Assembly (NCBI RefSeq): GCF_040783975.1
Contig: NZ_CP160631.1
Location: 930,001 to 994,000, forward strand
From: Pantoea sp. Ep11b
Lineage (GTDB): Bacteria > Pseudomonadota > Gammaproteobacteria > Enterobacterales > Enterobacteriaceae
DNA length: 64,000 nucleotides
Direction: 5' to 3'
Shown here: positions 16,020 through 25,312 of the stretch, one piece after another
Layout: each line of letters opens with the position of its first letter
Position numbering within the stretch: the first letter of the stretch is position 1
Position numbers and translations under genes: made by a program
The notes under the pieces: model-generated
What the model was told of the DNA's origin: nothing
What the model saw: the letters and a program-made list of their open reading frames with translations, nothing else
The model's database searches: none

Positions 16020-16526
16020 ATGCGCAGGACTCAACGTGTACTTTTATCAATGGGATTACTGGTTGGCTCGCTGAGCCTGATCCCCGCTGTTCAGGCCGCT
16101 GGCGAAGCAACGGATAACGTTCCGCCACCGCCACAGGTTCAGCCCGCGAATCCTGGCACACAGCCTGCTGCACCGGCTGCGGGTACTGCTCAGCCGGATA
16201 CCCCTGCGCCGCAGGGCCAGGCACCGGCCAGCTCACAATCCAATGATGGCATCACGCCAACCACACCCGCTCCGTCCAACGGCGCGCGTCCGAATTACGA
16301 ACTGAGCACCATCATCATCGATTACAAAGAGTATAAAATCGGTGATACCGTGCCAGAGAAGTACACCGGCAAAACCTACACTATCGGCGAGTGGCAGAAG
16401 CGTAACCTGCCTGCGCCACAGGAAAATACCCACTGGGCCTATATCAACGCCAACTACATTCTGATTACCAATGACACCGGCAAGATCGTCATGGGTAAAT
16501 CAGGTGATATCTTCTTCCGTGGCTGA
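16020..16526 (+). CDS. RcnB-like periplasmic protein with Pro/Ala/Gln-rich linker
   Basis: A 168-residue exported protein. The signal peptide is MRRTQRVLLSMGLLVG to AVQA. A low-complexity linker rich in Pro, Ala and Gln (about residues 30-90) follows. A C-terminal RcnB/DUF3315-like domain (IDYKEYKIGDTVPEKY, WQKRNLPAPQENTHWAYI, ILITNDTGKIV) ends the protein. RcnB in E. coli helps limit nickel/cobalt export in the periplasm, but this larger family has mostly unknown roles. ATG 16020 is preferred over the in-frame GTG 16008: GTGGA then serves as its Shine-Dalgarno and the signal peptide starts cleanly. A strong terminator follows. Confidence 0.82.
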   Translation: MRRTQRVLLSMGLLVGSLSLIPAVQAAGEATDNVPPPPQVQPANPGTQPAAPAAGTAQPDTPAPQGQAPASSQSNDGITPTTPAPSNGARPNYELSTIIIDYKEYKIGDTVPEKYTGKTYTIGEWQKRNLPAPQENTHWAYINANYILITNDTGKIVMGKSGDIFFRG

Positions 16527-16530
16527 GTGA

Positions 16531-16560
16531 AAAAGCCGGTCGTGATGACCGGCTTTTTTT
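16531..16560 (+). terminator. Rho-independent terminator
   Basis: Perfect 11-bp stem AAAAGCCGGTC / GACCGGCTTTT with a 5-base loop and T run, 5 bases after the RcnB-like gene. Confidence 0.92.
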
Positions 16561-16644
16561 GCGGAAACGCCTGGCACCCCCGGCTTCGGTTATGCGGCGG
16601 CGTCAGCCGGGCTGTGTGATCCCTCTCAATTCACGCCGTGGGGG

Positions 16645-18117
16645 TTAATCCGGCCAGTCCAGTAACCGGCTCAGCAGGCGCGTGGCCGCTGTGATTTGCG
16701 TGTCGCTGCTGTTGCCATAGCCCATCACCAGCCCGGACTGCGCCGGTTCAGTCAGACAGAAGGCAGAGAGCGCCGCAGGCGCAAAACCCGCCTGATGCAA
16801 TCTTCGGGCGATGGCCCTGTCATCCCGCTGCGAATCGAGCGGCAGCACCAGATGCATACCGCTTTCACCGCCCAGCAACGGCACGGCCCGACCCGCCGCG
16901 CGCTGCAGTTCGCTGCGCAGCCAGGTCTGACGTTGCCGGTAGAGACGACGCATTTTGCCGAGATGACGGCGATAATCCCCATTGAGAATAAAGCGTGTCA
17001 GCGCCAGCTGCTCCAGACGATTACCGCCCCGCAGCAGCTGATCGAGTGCCGGACGCAGACGGCTGACCAGTGACGCGGGCAGCACCATGAAACCAATTCG
17101 CAGCGCAGGAAACAGTGTTTTACTGAAGGATCCAAGATAGATAACCGGCGCATTCACGCTCATGCCCTGCATCGCCGTGATGGGTTCGCCGTGATAATGG
17201 AAGTCGCCATCGTAATCATCTTCAATAATCCAGGCCTGCTGCTGGCGCGCAGCCGCAATCAGCGCCAGACGCCGGGCGGCGCTCATGACTGCGCCGGTAG
17301 GATACTGATGCGTGGGCGTGGTGTAGATAAGACGCGGTGGCGTCACTGCCCAGTCTGCTGACCGGGGAGCCATTCCCTGATGATCGGTCGGGATTGGCAC
17401 CACGTTCAGTTCACCCGTCCGGAACGCCGCTCTGGCGCCGCGATAGCCCGGCTCTTCGAGCCAGCCATAGTCGCCCGGATTGGTCAGCAGGGCGACACAC
17501 AGCATCAGCGCCTGCTGCGTTCCTTCGGTAATGACAATCTGTGCGGCATCACAGCGCACACCGCGTGTGATGCGCAGCTGCTGCGCCAGCACGGCCCGCA
17601 GTTCGGGCTCACCGAGCGGATCGCCATAACCGAGCCGCTGCGGGGACGTCTGGCTCATGACCTGACTCATCGCCCCTCGCCAGGCCGCCATCGGAAAGTG
17701 GTTAAGGGCCGGGATGCCGGGACGCAGCGGCAGCGCGCCAGTGTCGATCCACGGGCTGTGTTGAAAGGCGTCAATCCGGTTTGCCAGGGGCCAGCTGTCG
17801 GGCATCGTCTCCTCCGCCTGCCTGACAGGCAGAGCCAGTGGAGTGACGCGGCTGCCCTGTCTGTCGCTGGTGAGATAGCCCTCTGCCTGCAACTGAGCCC
17901 AGACGTTGAGCACGGTATTGCGCGACACCCCCAGATCCAGGGCCAGCTGCCGGGTGGCAGGCAACCGCGATCCGGCAGCAAGCTGCCCCTGCAAAATAGC
18001 CTCTTTTATTCGCTGATAAAGCTGCTGCTGCAGCGTCATTCCGGCAGTGGTCATTAAGGGGGCCATCAGCAGGGCGGTGATCTCTGACATCATGGTCTGC
18101 TCGCGTGGATCTATCAT
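16645..18117 (-). CDS. MocR-family (GntR/aminotransferase) transcriptional regulator, PdxR-like
   Basis: A 490-residue fusion. Residues about 28-95 form a GntR winged HTH (LYQRIKEAILQGQLAAGSRL, SRNTVLNVWAQLQAEGYL). Residues about 120-488 are a class I aminotransferase-like domain, with the PLP lysine in YLGSFSKTLFPALRIGF and the IEDDYDGDFHYHG motif. Such regulators bind PLP and control vitamin B6, GABA or taurine genes; which applies is unclear. ATG 18117 is the longest start; MMSEI 8 residues later is an alternative. It is divergent from the GNAT gene at 18194 with a 76-base shared promoter region, so it may control that gene. Confidence 0.88.
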   Translation of the reverse strand: MIDPREQTMMSEITALLMAPLMTTAGMTLQQQLYQRIKEAILQGQLAAGSRLPATRQLALDLGVSRNTVLNVWAQLQAEGYLTSDRQGSRVTPLALPVRQAEETMPDSWPLANRIDAFQHSPWIDTGALPLRPGIPALNHFPMAAWRGAMSQVMSQTSPQRLGYGDPLGEPELRAVLAQQLRITRGVRCDAAQIVITEGTQQALMLCVALLTNPGDYGWLEEPGYRGARAAFRTGELNVVPIPTDHQGMAPRSADWAVTPPRLIYTTPTHQYPTGAVMSAARRLALIAAARQQQAWIIEDDYDGDFHYHGEPITAMQGMSVNAPVIYLGSFSKTLFPALRIGFMVLPASLVSRLRPALDQLLRGGNRLEQLALTRFILNGDYRRHLGKMRRLYRQRQTWLRSELQRAAGRAVPLLGGESGMHLVLPLDSQRDDRAIARRLHQAGFAPAALSAFCLTEPAQSGLVMGYGNSSDTQITAATRLLSRLLDWPD

Positions 18118-18193
18118 TTCTCCTGATTGTGGTACTTTTTAACCTGCCAGGATAGTGGCAACCTGCTGACATCATCCACAGCCGGGAGGCGAT

Positions 18194-18907
18194 ATGTCAC
18201 AGCAGATCAATCAATATGGACAACCGGTCGGAGCGCCTTTACCCGACTGGCAACCCCGTCCTGTACCGGAGCATCAGGTTTTCACCGGCGAGACGTGCAG
18301 GCTGGAGCCGTTCAGTCTGGCACGGCATAGCGACGCACTGTTCGCGTGCTGGTCCCTGGCAGAAGATGGCCGTGACTGGACGTATATGTTTATGGGGCCG
18401 TTCAACGATCGACAGGCGTGGCTGGATTATGCCGGTCAGCTCGAAACCAGCCGCGATCCGCTGCATTTCGCCGTCATCGATCTGGCAACGGAGCAGGCGA
18501 CAGGCACGCTGTCATTAATGCGCATTCAGCCTGAACATGGGGTGATGGAGGTCGGCCATGTCGCCTTCTCACCCAGGCTGAAGCAGACCCGGATGGCAAC
18601 GGAGGCCCATTTTCTGCTGATGCGTTACGCATTTGAAACGCTGGGCTACCGTCGATATGAGTGGAAATGTGACAGCTGCAATGCCCCCTCCCGCAAAGCG
18701 GCAACACGCCTCGGTTTTCGCTATGAAGGCGATTTTCGTCAGACCATTGTCTATAAAGGGCGCTCGCGTGACACCAGCTGGTTCTCCATTATCGACAGTG
18801 AATGGCCGCAGGTGAAAACCGGTCTGCAGTGCTGGCTGGCGGATGATAACTTCACGGCAGAGGGTCAGCAGCGCGAAAAGCTGGAGACGTTGCGCAATCG
18901 GGCCTGA
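18194..18907 (+). CDS. GNAT N-acetyltransferase (RimJ/RimL-like)
   Basis: A 237-residue acetyl-CoA-dependent transferase (Acetyltransf_3 type). It has the AVIDLATEQATGTLSLMRIQ strand, the VGHVAFSPRLKQTRMATEAH acetyl-CoA-binding region and the C-terminal block DSCNAPSRKAATRLGFRYEG. Relatives with an N-terminal extension like MNQYGQPVG-LPDW are common in proteobacteria; their substrate is unknown. GGAGG lies 6 bases before ATG. It is divergent from the MocR regulator, which is the likely controller. Confidence 0.88.
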   Translation: MSQQINQYGQPVGAPLPDWQPRPVPEHQVFTGETCRLEPFSLARHSDALFACWSLAEDGRDWTYMFMGPFNDRQAWLDYAGQLETSRDPLHFAVIDLATEQATGTLSLMRIQPEHGVMEVGHVAFSPRLKQTRMATEAHFLLMRYAFETLGYRRYEWKCDSCNAPSRKAATRLGFRYEGDFRQTIVYKGRSRDTSWFSIIDSEWPQVKTGLQCWLADDNFTAEGQQREKLETLRNRA

Positions 18908-18922
18908 TCGGTCGCAGGCCGA

Positions 18923-19678
18923 TCACAGCAGGATATCTTTCAGGACCGCCGCCAGCAGGGTGGTGGTCATCAGAACAGATAACCGCTTGATCCAGCGCAT
19001 ATCGGTGCTGAGGCCGACCACGTCATTTCTCAGGTTGTCCACCGCCGACGTTAAGCGGACATTCATATCACTGAGTAGCACTTCCAGCTTGTCCATTCGG
19101 ATTTCCAGATGATTAAACCGGATGGCCAGCTTATCGGTTTTTCTTTCAACATGGCCCAGCCGCTCGTCCATATGCAGTACTTTGGTCGTAAGCTGGCCAA
19201 GGTGATTATCCATCCGGTCAACTTTTGCTGTGAGTTTGCCAAGGTGATTATCCATCCGGTCAACTTTAGCTGTGAGCTGGCCGAGGTGATTATCCATCTG
19301 GCCGACTTTTGCTGTGAGTTTGCCAAGGTGATTATCCATCCGGTCAACTTTTGCTGTGAGTTTGCCAAGGTGACTATCCATCCGGTCGACCTTAGCTGTC
19401 AGTTTGCCGAGGTGAGTATCTATCTGACCGACTTTAGTCGTAAGCTGGCCGACCCGGTTATCAGTCTGATCAACTTTTACCGTTAGCCTGTCGAACCGGT
19501 TATCGGTCTGATCGACTTTGGCCCGAATCTTATCGAGTTGTCTGCTGATCTGTTCGCCAGGCTGACTCTGTTGCATATGGGTAAACACCTTAACCATCGC
19601 CTCCGCCTGCTGATCGGCAATCCCGGCCTGTTGTAGCGTTTTAAACGCTTTGTGAGTACGGATTACTGTGCCTGTCAT
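18923..19678 (-). CDS. DUF1640-like coiled-coil protein with nine 14-residue repeats and C-terminal membrane anchor
   Basis: A 251-residue protein. Residues 5-45 (VIRTHKAFKTLQQAGIADQQ, then AEAMVKVF) resemble the head of DUF1640/CCDC90-type proteins. Residues 54-179 are nine tandem 14-residue units of the form KVDRMDNHLGKLTA, each two heptads, giving a long parallel coiled coil. Residues 230-250 (KRLSVLMTTTLLAAVLKDIL) are a single C-terminal transmembrane segment. Mitochondrial relatives include the calcium-uniporter regulator MCUR1; the bacterial function is unknown. GGGAGG lies 7 bases before ATG. Repeat number probably varies between strains. Single-gene unit between the GNAT gene and opgB. 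Confidence 0.8.
   Translation of the reverse strand: MTGTVIRTHKAFKTLQQAGIADQQAEAMVKVFTHMQQSQPGEQISRQLDKIRAKVDQTDNRFDRLTVKVDQTDNRVGQLTTKVGQIDTHLGKLTAKVDRMDSHLGKLTAKVDRMDNHLGKLTAKVGQMDNHLGQLTAKVDRMDNHLGKLTAKVDRMDNHLGQLTTKVLHMDERLGHVERKTDKLAIRFNHLEIRMDKLEVLLSDMNVRLTSAVDNLRNDVVGLSTDMRWIKRLSVLMTTTLLAAVLKDILL
19142..19519 (-). repeat. 42-bp tandem repeats inside the coiled-coil gene
   Basis: Nine consecutive 42-bp units encode the 14-residue repeats. The central five (about 19184-19393) are nearly identical at DNA level, each containing GGTGATTATCCATCCGGTC or a close variant on the plus strand. Such similarity implies recent duplication or gene conversion between units. Confidence 0.9.
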
Positions 19679-19852
19679 TACGACACCTCCCTGTGAATGC
19701 TGGCGATAGCGGCATCATGACAGGCAAACAGCATATCGCCCTATAGGATGGTTGTATTTTGCGCAAATTGCAGAAAAATATCAATTAGTACAACAGGTAA
19801 CGTGCATTGTCGTGCGGCGCGCTTCGCAATATTTTGCGGCAGGAAAAGGATG

Positions 19853-19880
19853 ACGCCTCTGCGATCTTTCGCAGAGGCGT
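19853..19880 (-). terminator. Hairpin downstream of opgB
   Basis: 12-bp stem ACGCCTCTGCGA / TCGCAGAGGCGT with a 4-base loop, 17 bases beyond the opgB stop. The T tract on the minus strand is short (TCCTTTTCC), so termination efficiency is uncertain. Confidence 0.65.
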
Positions 19881-19896
19881 GAAGCGGAAAAAGGGG

Positions 19897-22194
19897 TTAA
19901 GGCTGGGGTACGATTTTAATTTCGACCATACCAATGCCGAGTTTGCGGGGATCCTGACCCGTGATATTACCGGTATTACTCAGTTGCGGTTCCGGCGGAG
20001 CAATCACCAGGCGATGACTGGCACCGGGATTGTCAAAATGCAGGGTATGGGTGGATATCTCTTCGCCCAGCGACAGCAGCTGCTCCTGATCGCCGACCCG
20101 AACCGGAATCGCCCGATGCGCGTTAGCGCCCCAGGCGCGTGCGGTGATCACCAGATCGAACTTCGCTGGCAGCGCATCGACATAGTCGATCCGTACCTCT
20201 GGCGCGAGATTGGCATTGGACCAGCGACCCCAGCTCTCAGGCCGGGAGATGCCGCTGAAGCTTTTCACACTCTCCGGTGCGCCCGGCACGTTGAGCCTGA
20301 AGCTGTCGGCGCTGTAACGAATATTGTTATCTTCCACCCTGATCTGCGCCAGATTCTGCTGGTAGCGCGCTTCGGTGACGGGTCCTTCAGGGAACTGCAC
20401 TTTTCCTTTCCACTGCGGTTTATCGACGAGCGTCACCGATGGCGTACCGCCGGTCTGCCCCATCGCTATACAGAGATCGCTGGAGAGCGCCAGCGAAGGC
20501 TGCCAGAGGCGCGCCATCTTAAAGCAGCGATCCACCCAGACGAATTTATCATCGAGAGCAAAATCGGCGAGCTGATAGCGCAGTGGGGCGGAGTATTCGC
20601 CCTCTGGCATCGGCTCAACGTGTTTATCACTGATGCGGAACAGGATCGGCAATTTAAAGGTGGTCCCGGAAAAGCTGAAGACATTCTTCGCCTTATCTAT
20701 CGTGAAGGTGTCCATCTTCTTCGGGAAGTTCCACAGCTGAATAATATCGGGCTTCCAGCTCAACACCTTGCTCTTCATGTCATCAAACTGGGTTGAGAGC
20801 GAAAGCGAAGAGAGGCTGCTGCGACCCAGGCCAATCGCATTGTCGCCGCCCAGAATATCCAGCAGCGTAGCGCCGTTATCCAGCGTGCTGCGCTTTGCCT
20901 CCATCAGTTCCGCCTGCGGCTTGTCACCCCGGATCACCATAAACAGGTTGCGGCGCGGCTGCTTAATCAGCCAGGGATGCGCCGTATTGTTCATGGCCAG
21001 ATGGTCCGAGCTCACCACAATCACGGTATTGCGGAACCACGGCGACGCTTTGATGCGCGAAATCAGACGCGCCACATGTTCCTGTGAGCAGGTGACGGCA
21101 CTAAAGGACTGATTGGGTTTGCCCTCCATGCTGTAGCTCCTGCGCTCACAACTGCGCGAGATAAATCCATCGGGATGGTGGGTATCGACGGTCAGCGTAA
21201 ACAGGGCGAAAGGTTTGCCCGCCTGAGAAAGTTCCTGATACTTCTCAAAGACTTCGTCCAGCACCGTATCGTCGTAATAGCCCCAGTTATTGCGGTAGGT
21301 CGGATCGGCGACGCGACTTTTCAGCTCCTGCGAACCATAGAGGTTTTTGGGATCAAAGCCGTGAGATTTCAGAAAAACATCCTTACCGGCAAAGCGCAGA
21401 TCGGCCCCCTGAATAAACCAGTTTTCGTAACCTGACTTTTTCAGGATGTCGCCCAGGCAGACATTTTGCGGGTAGAAGCTGGACAGCGAGGCCGACGCGT
21501 TGCCGTCAAACGGCGCAAAGAGCGGGATACCGCACTGCGAGGCGACCATGCCCGCAATCGTGTAATCGGTGCCCGGCAGCTGTTCGGTCTGGCTGAAGTC
21601 GATGCTCTGCTCTTTCTGACGGCTCAGTTCCGGCGCTAAACCCGGGAAAGCGGTGGCGTCGAAATAGGTGCGCTCCAGGCTCTCACCGTAGATGTAAACC
21701 ACATTGAGATGCGGATTTTCAATGTGATTGCGCGGCACTTTATAGAAGTTATCGAAGTCAGAATCGGCCAGCTGAGTGTGCGACACCACCAGTGTCGCGA
21801 CCTGACGAAAGGCCGGCGTCGTCTGAACTGAACCCAGCGCGCAGGCCGCTGCCAGCAGCGACCAGCCTAAATGATGCGGACGCCTGCGCCGCCGCAGGAT
21901 CCACGACAGCAGGCAGAATAGCAGGAAAAGCACGATGATCAGGCCAATCGCCGGCACCACATATTTACTGACGCCCGCGCCGGTCAGACTGTTGGTAAGG
22001 GTATAGAGCACCGCATCGTTAATGCCGTCACCGGTGAAATAGTTGCTGGCATACAGCGTGGCATTCAGCACCACGAAAAGCACCAGCAGAATCAGAACAA
22101 GCACAAACCAGAATTTGTTACGCCCGGCTTTACAGGAATAGATTGCAATAGCGGCCAGAAATAACGCCACGGACACCAATTCGGACAACGGCAA
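19897..22194 (-). CDS. opgB: Phosphoglycerol transferase I (osmoregulated periplasmic glucan modification)
   Basis: A 765-residue orthologue of E. coli OpgB/MdoB. It transfers phosphoglycerol from phosphatidylglycerol to periplasmic glucans, acting at the outer face of the inner membrane. Residues 1-130 hold about four membrane segments with the marker [20 protein letters not shown]. Residues about 160-480 form the sulfatase-like catalytic domain ([13 protein letters not shown] with likely Thr nucleophile, [29 protein letters not shown]). The C-terminal 220 residues include [15 protein letters not shown] and end [13 protein letters not shown]. Length matches the family (763). Not in an operon with its neighbours. 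Confidence 0.97.
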   Translation of the reverse strand: MPLSELVSVALFLAAIAIYSCKAGRNKFWFVLVLILLVLFVVLNATLYASNYFTGDGINDAVLYTLTNSLTGAGVSKYVVPAIGLIIVLFLLFCLLSWILRRRRRPHHLGWSLLAAACALGSVQTTPAFRQVATLVVSHTQLADSDFDNFYKVPRNHIENPHLNVVYIYGESLERTYFDATAFPGLAPELSRQKEQSIDFSQTEQLPGTDYTIAGMVASQCGIPLFAPFDGNASASLSSFYPQNVCLGDILKKSGYENWFIQGADLRFAGKDVFLKSHGFDPKNLYGSQELKSRVADPTYRNNWGYYDDTVLDEVFEKYQELSQAGKPFALFTLTVDTHHPDGFISRSCERRSYSMEGKPNQSFSAVTCSQEHVARLISRIKASPWFRNTVIVVSSDHLAMNNTAHPWLIKQPRRNLFMVIRGDKPQAELMEAKRSTLDNGATLLDILGGDNAIGLGRSSLSSLSLSTQFDDMKSKVLSWKPDIIQLWNFPKKMDTFTIDKAKNVFSFSGTTFKLPILFRISDKHVEPMPEGEYSAPLRYQLADFALDDKFVWVDRCFKMARLWQPSLALSSDLCIAMGQTGGTPSVTLVDKPQWKGKVQFPEGPVTEARYQQNLAQIRVEDNNIRYSADSFRLNVPGAPESVKSFSGISRPESWGRWSNANLAPEVRIDYVDALPAKFDLVITARAWGANAHRAIPVRVGDQEQLLSLGEEISTHTLHFDNPGASHRLVIAPPEPQLSNTGNITGQDPRKLGIGMVEIKIVPQP

Positions 22195-22411
22195 ATCCTC
22201 TCTCTACAAGGGCACGCGAGGCGTCGCGCAACCGACCATCTTCGTGGGATGGTTTTTCGACAATCTATATTGGCTGTCATCGGGCTGCAACATATCCGGT
22301 CCGATTTGTGCGGTGATGAACAGATTAACTGAGGGTCATATCAGAAGAGAGGTTATCAGGCGTGACGGTGGCTGGCGCGCACCGTCAGACTCGCCGCGAC
22401 CGGGATGCTTT

Positions 22412-22801
22412 TCAGAGTTTACCGGTGAGATACTGCGCTTCGCCATCGGCAAAACTCCAGTCACCTTTGTCATTGGTAATAAAGCTGATCATCAGGTCAT
22501 TGCCCTGAACACCACAATGCTCACGCAGCTCCCGCGCCAGTTCGGCCATAAAGTGCTGTTTCTGTTCGGTGCTGCGCGGGCTGGTGTAGACCCGGACCAT
22601 GACCAGATTGTCGCTGCGGCTGAATCCCAGACCGGTATCCTGAAAAACCATCTGATACCGCTTGTTTTCCTGAACAATCTGGTAGCGATCGCGTGCCGGC
22701 ACGTTAAAGGCGGTGAGGACGGCGCGGTGTGCCGCATCCAGCAGCGTTCGCAGTTCTGATTCCGAACGACCTTCAATCACATCAAATTGCAGCAGTGGCA
22801 T
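22412..22801 (-). CDS. Tautomerase family protein (Tautomerase_2)
   Basis: A 129-residue small enzyme of the 4-oxalocrotonate tautomerase superfamily. The start is set at 22801 because it gives Met-Pro-Leu, exposing the catalytic Pro after Met removal, and GAGGA lies 7 bases upstream. The longer reading beginning 9 codons earlier would bury the proline. The segments QIVQENKRYQMVFQDTGLGF and VRVYTSPRSTEQKQHFMAEL fit the Tautomerase_2 subgroup. It is divergent from the LysR gene at 22898. The intergenic region holds a 7-bp inverted repeat CATAGGG / CCCTATG (22813-22834), a candidate operator. Confidence 0.87.
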   Translation of the reverse strand: MPLLQFDVIEGRSESELRTLLDAAHRAVLTAFNVPARDRYQIVQENKRYQMVFQDTGLGFSRSDNLVMVRVYTSPRSTEQKQHFMAELARELREHCGVQGNDLMISFITNDKGDWSFADGEAQYLTGKL

Positions 22802-22897
22802 GGCAGATTCCTCATAGGGGTTAAGCACCCTATGATGAACACTTTATGCGGCGGGAAAAAGCGCGTAGCCTGAATTGATTATTCATTATAGTGAACA

Positions 22898-23818
22898 ATG
22901 ATGAAAGAGATGAAAACCGATACGCTGTGGGAGCACCTGCACTGGCTGACCGTGCTGGCGGACCAGGGCAGTTTTACCCGGGCGGCTGAGCGGCTTGGCG
23001 TCAGTAAAGCGGCGATGAGTCAGAAAATCAAAGAGCTGGAGGCGCAGGCCGGTGTGCTGCTGGTGCAACGCACCACGCGCAGCGTACGGCTGACGTCGGC
23101 GGGCGAGAAGCTGGTGGAGGAGTTACGCGATCCCTTTACCCGCATCGAACAGAGCTTTTTCAGCGTGCGTGACGAGGCGGGGCCGGTGCGTGGCCTGGTG
23201 CGTATGACCGCGCCGGTGGCCTTTGCCCGTCAGCAGCTGGTGCCGCTTATCGGTGAGTTTCTGCGGGACTATCCGCAGGTCCGTCTGCAGCTGGATGTGA
23301 CAGACCGTCTTGTGTCGCTGAGTCATGAGGGATTTGACCTGGCGATCCGGCACAGCGACACGCTGCCGGAAACCCATGTGGCGCTGCCGCTGTGTGATAC
23401 GCAGACGCTGCTGGTGGCGTCTCCCGCCTATCTCAGGGCACAGGGCGAACCGCAGCGCCCACAGGATCTGGTACAGCATAACTGCCTTTACTATCCGCGA
23501 GGCGTGGAGTCACCGCGCTGGCGGTTTATCACGCCTGCGGAGAGCGAGCCGATGCAGGTGCAGATCGAGGGCAGCTTCGCCACCAACAATAGTGAGTCGA
23601 TCCGCGATGCCGCACTACAAGGGCTGGGGATCGCCATGCTGCCCGATTTCAGCGCCCGTGAGGCGCTGGCGGCGGGAAGCCTGCGACGGGTGCTGCCCGA
23701 ATGGCAGCCAGTGGAGGCCTTTGCGACCCGTCTGTGGATTGTGCGGCCCTGGGCGGCGCAGGTGCCGCGTGCAGTCACCACCCTGACGCACTGGCTACGC
23801 GCGCGCTTTGGTCATTGA
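22898..23818 (+). CDS. LysR-family transcriptional regulator
   Basis: A 306-residue LTTR. The N-terminal HTH reads LTVLADQGSFTRAAERLGVS, KAAMSQKIKELEAQAGV, and is followed by a type 2 periplasmic-binding fold effector domain (ATNNSESIRDAALQGLGIAM). It belongs to the CrgA/DsdC-like subgroup common in enterobacteria. ATG 22898 and the next ATG are both possible. Just before the start, TTCA-TTATAG-TGAA (22882-22895) is a dyad of the T-N11-A type, suggesting autoregulation. The divergent tautomerase gene is the likely target; the effector is unknown. Confidence 0.88.
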   Translation: MMKEMKTDTLWEHLHWLTVLADQGSFTRAAERLGVSKAAMSQKIKELEAQAGVLLVQRTTRSVRLTSAGEKLVEELRDPFTRIEQSFFSVRDEAGPVRGLVRMTAPVAFARQQLVPLIGEFLRDYPQVRLQLDVTDRLVSLSHEGFDLAIRHSDTLPETHVALPLCDTQTLLVASPAYLRAQGEPQRPQDLVQHNCLYYPRGVESPRWRFITPAESEPMQVQIEGSFATNNSESIRDAALQGLGIAMLPDFSAREALAAGSLRRVLPEWQPVEAFATRLWIVRPWAAQVPRAVTTLTHWLRARFGH

Positions 23819-23928
23819 CGGCAATGCCAGCGCAGAGGGGGTGGTCTGCATCATCTCCCCAATCAGGCTGCTGCGGTTATACAGGCCGAGGCGCAGATTG
23901 AAGTCGAGATGCAGCCGCTCGTTGCCGG

Positions 23929-24807
23929 TTAATTTGATAATCGGGGGGGCGTCTGCGGCCGCTGGTGAAACATCACCGACCGGGCAAAGGCGCTGCTGTT
24001 GTCGCCATGCAGACGCTGATAATACCAGGCGCTGGCTTCTCCTTTCCGCAGATAGAGGTTGGCCCGCCGCTCTTCCCGCATCGCGACCTGCTGCGCCAGT
24101 GCCAGCAGCTGGCGGGATGGGTTATCCATATTCTGCACAATCAGTGGAAAGTCGTCGCGCTTCTTCAGCTCATGAAGATAGTTACGGATACCGATGTTTT
24201 TGACCGGTGCCAGCTGCTTCAGCCATTCACGAATAAAAGGATTCTGCGCGGGTGCGGCAATAAACCAGCTCTCGATAACGGGTGCCAGCAGGTTCATCGT
24301 GGATTGCTCGCGGTAGTAGCCGATCAGATCCATCGGACGCGCTTCGTGCGCGCGATGTACCCAGGCGAGATCCTCAAACAGCAGGGTGCTGCAATCAATG
24401 CCGATGCCACCGTAGCGATGGATCAGCTCCAGCCGGATGATGTCACTTTTATGGGCCAGCGTCAGATCGGAAGAGATCAGGTTAAAGTCGGGCAACCATT
24501 GCGACAGGGTACGCGGAGTCACCAGATAGACCTGGTGGTCCGGGTTGTCCCGCCGGATATTACGGATGTTCAGTGCCATTGAGGCAGGCAGGCGATCGTG
24601 ATGCCATACCATCCAGACAATTCTGGAGATTGCCGGCAATGCTTTCTGCTGAGTGACTAATATCACATTATTTTCCTGCCCCGGATCATATTCCGGAGCC
24701 TGAAGGCGGCTCTGCTGTTTTTTATTCCATAGCATCTGGCTACTGAACGATATTCTTTTCCAGTTGCGCCAGATTTTATGTGCCGGACGCTGACGATGTG
24801 AAGTCAT
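23929..24807 (-). CDS. Glycosyltransferase, capsular polysaccharide synthesis family (GT32-like)
   Basis: A 292-residue cytoplasmic protein with the PF05704/GT32 pattern. It has a core IVWMVWHHDRLPASMALNIR, then AHKSDIIRLELIHRYGGIGI with DCS in place of the usual DxD metal motif, and a downstream region SWFIAAPAQNPFIREWLKQL. Relatives transfer a sugar to surface polysaccharide or glycolipid acceptors. The DxD is reduced to D-C-S here, so metal binding or activity could differ. It stands alone, without other polysaccharide genes, so the acceptor cannot be inferred. Confidence 0.8.
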   Translation of the reverse strand: MTSHRQRPAHKIWRNWKRISFSSQMLWNKKQQSRLQAPEYDPGQENNVILVTQQKALPAISRIVWMVWHHDRLPASMALNIRNIRRDNPDHQVYLVTPRTLSQWLPDFNLISSDLTLAHKSDIIRLELIHRYGGIGIDCSTLLFEDLAWVHRAHEARPMDLIGYYREQSTMNLLAPVIESWFIAAPAQNPFIREWLKQLAPVKNIGIRNYLHELKKRDDFPLIVQNMDNPSRQLLALAQQVAMREERRANLYLRKGEASAWYYQRLHGDNSSAFARSVMFHQRPQTPPRLSN

Positions 24808-25312
24808 GGTACACCTGTTATTTTTATTTTCCCGTTATCGTGCAGGCTCTGTCTGTTCCGCCAGAGGCGCAGACGTGCGGGGTTGCAGACCGGCTGCAAG
24901 CCCGTTGAGTACGGGAAGTGTTGAAGAGTTTTCCCTGGTGGCGACGCAGTGCGGAAGCGCGCGATAGTTTCCTCACGGCGGATTAATTGCACTGCATCTT
25001 TTTAATAAAACATTATTTACGCATTAGCTATCTCTTTTTTTGACTTTAGGATAATACGGAATTAATCCGGTCACCATTTGCGAATAATAATATCGACAGA
25101 ATTAATCGTTTATTAAAATGGCGCGGGCATCGGGTTTAAGGAATATCTGAAGATTATGCGATGCGTGCGGGATAAATAGCGGGCAGGCGTGCGACTCAGG
25201 TCACTATTGGCCTTAAAACGGGGCGTAAGCCTGGCTCATCAGTAGGCAGAACCGGACAGCACCGGAGAGGATTGTCTACGCTTAAGAAGAACTTACTGAG
25301 AAAGGAGCACGC
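24808..25312. other. 505-base intergenic region
   Basis: No gene seen. The central part (about 25000-25140) is AT-rich and probably holds promoters for the leftward glycosyltransferase and the rightward beta-propeller gene. The rightward gene has AAAGGAG 7 bases before its ATG. No convincing terminator or structured RNA was recognised. Confidence 0.6.

Noticed and set aside
19142..19519. Regular repeats resembling a CRISPR array
   Set aside because: The 42-bp periodicity is continuous coding sequence for a coiled coil with no variable spacers.
25134..25150. RcsAB-like box (TTTAAGGAATATCTGAAG)
   Set aside because: Only a loose match to the RcsAB consensus and no capsule operon downstream.
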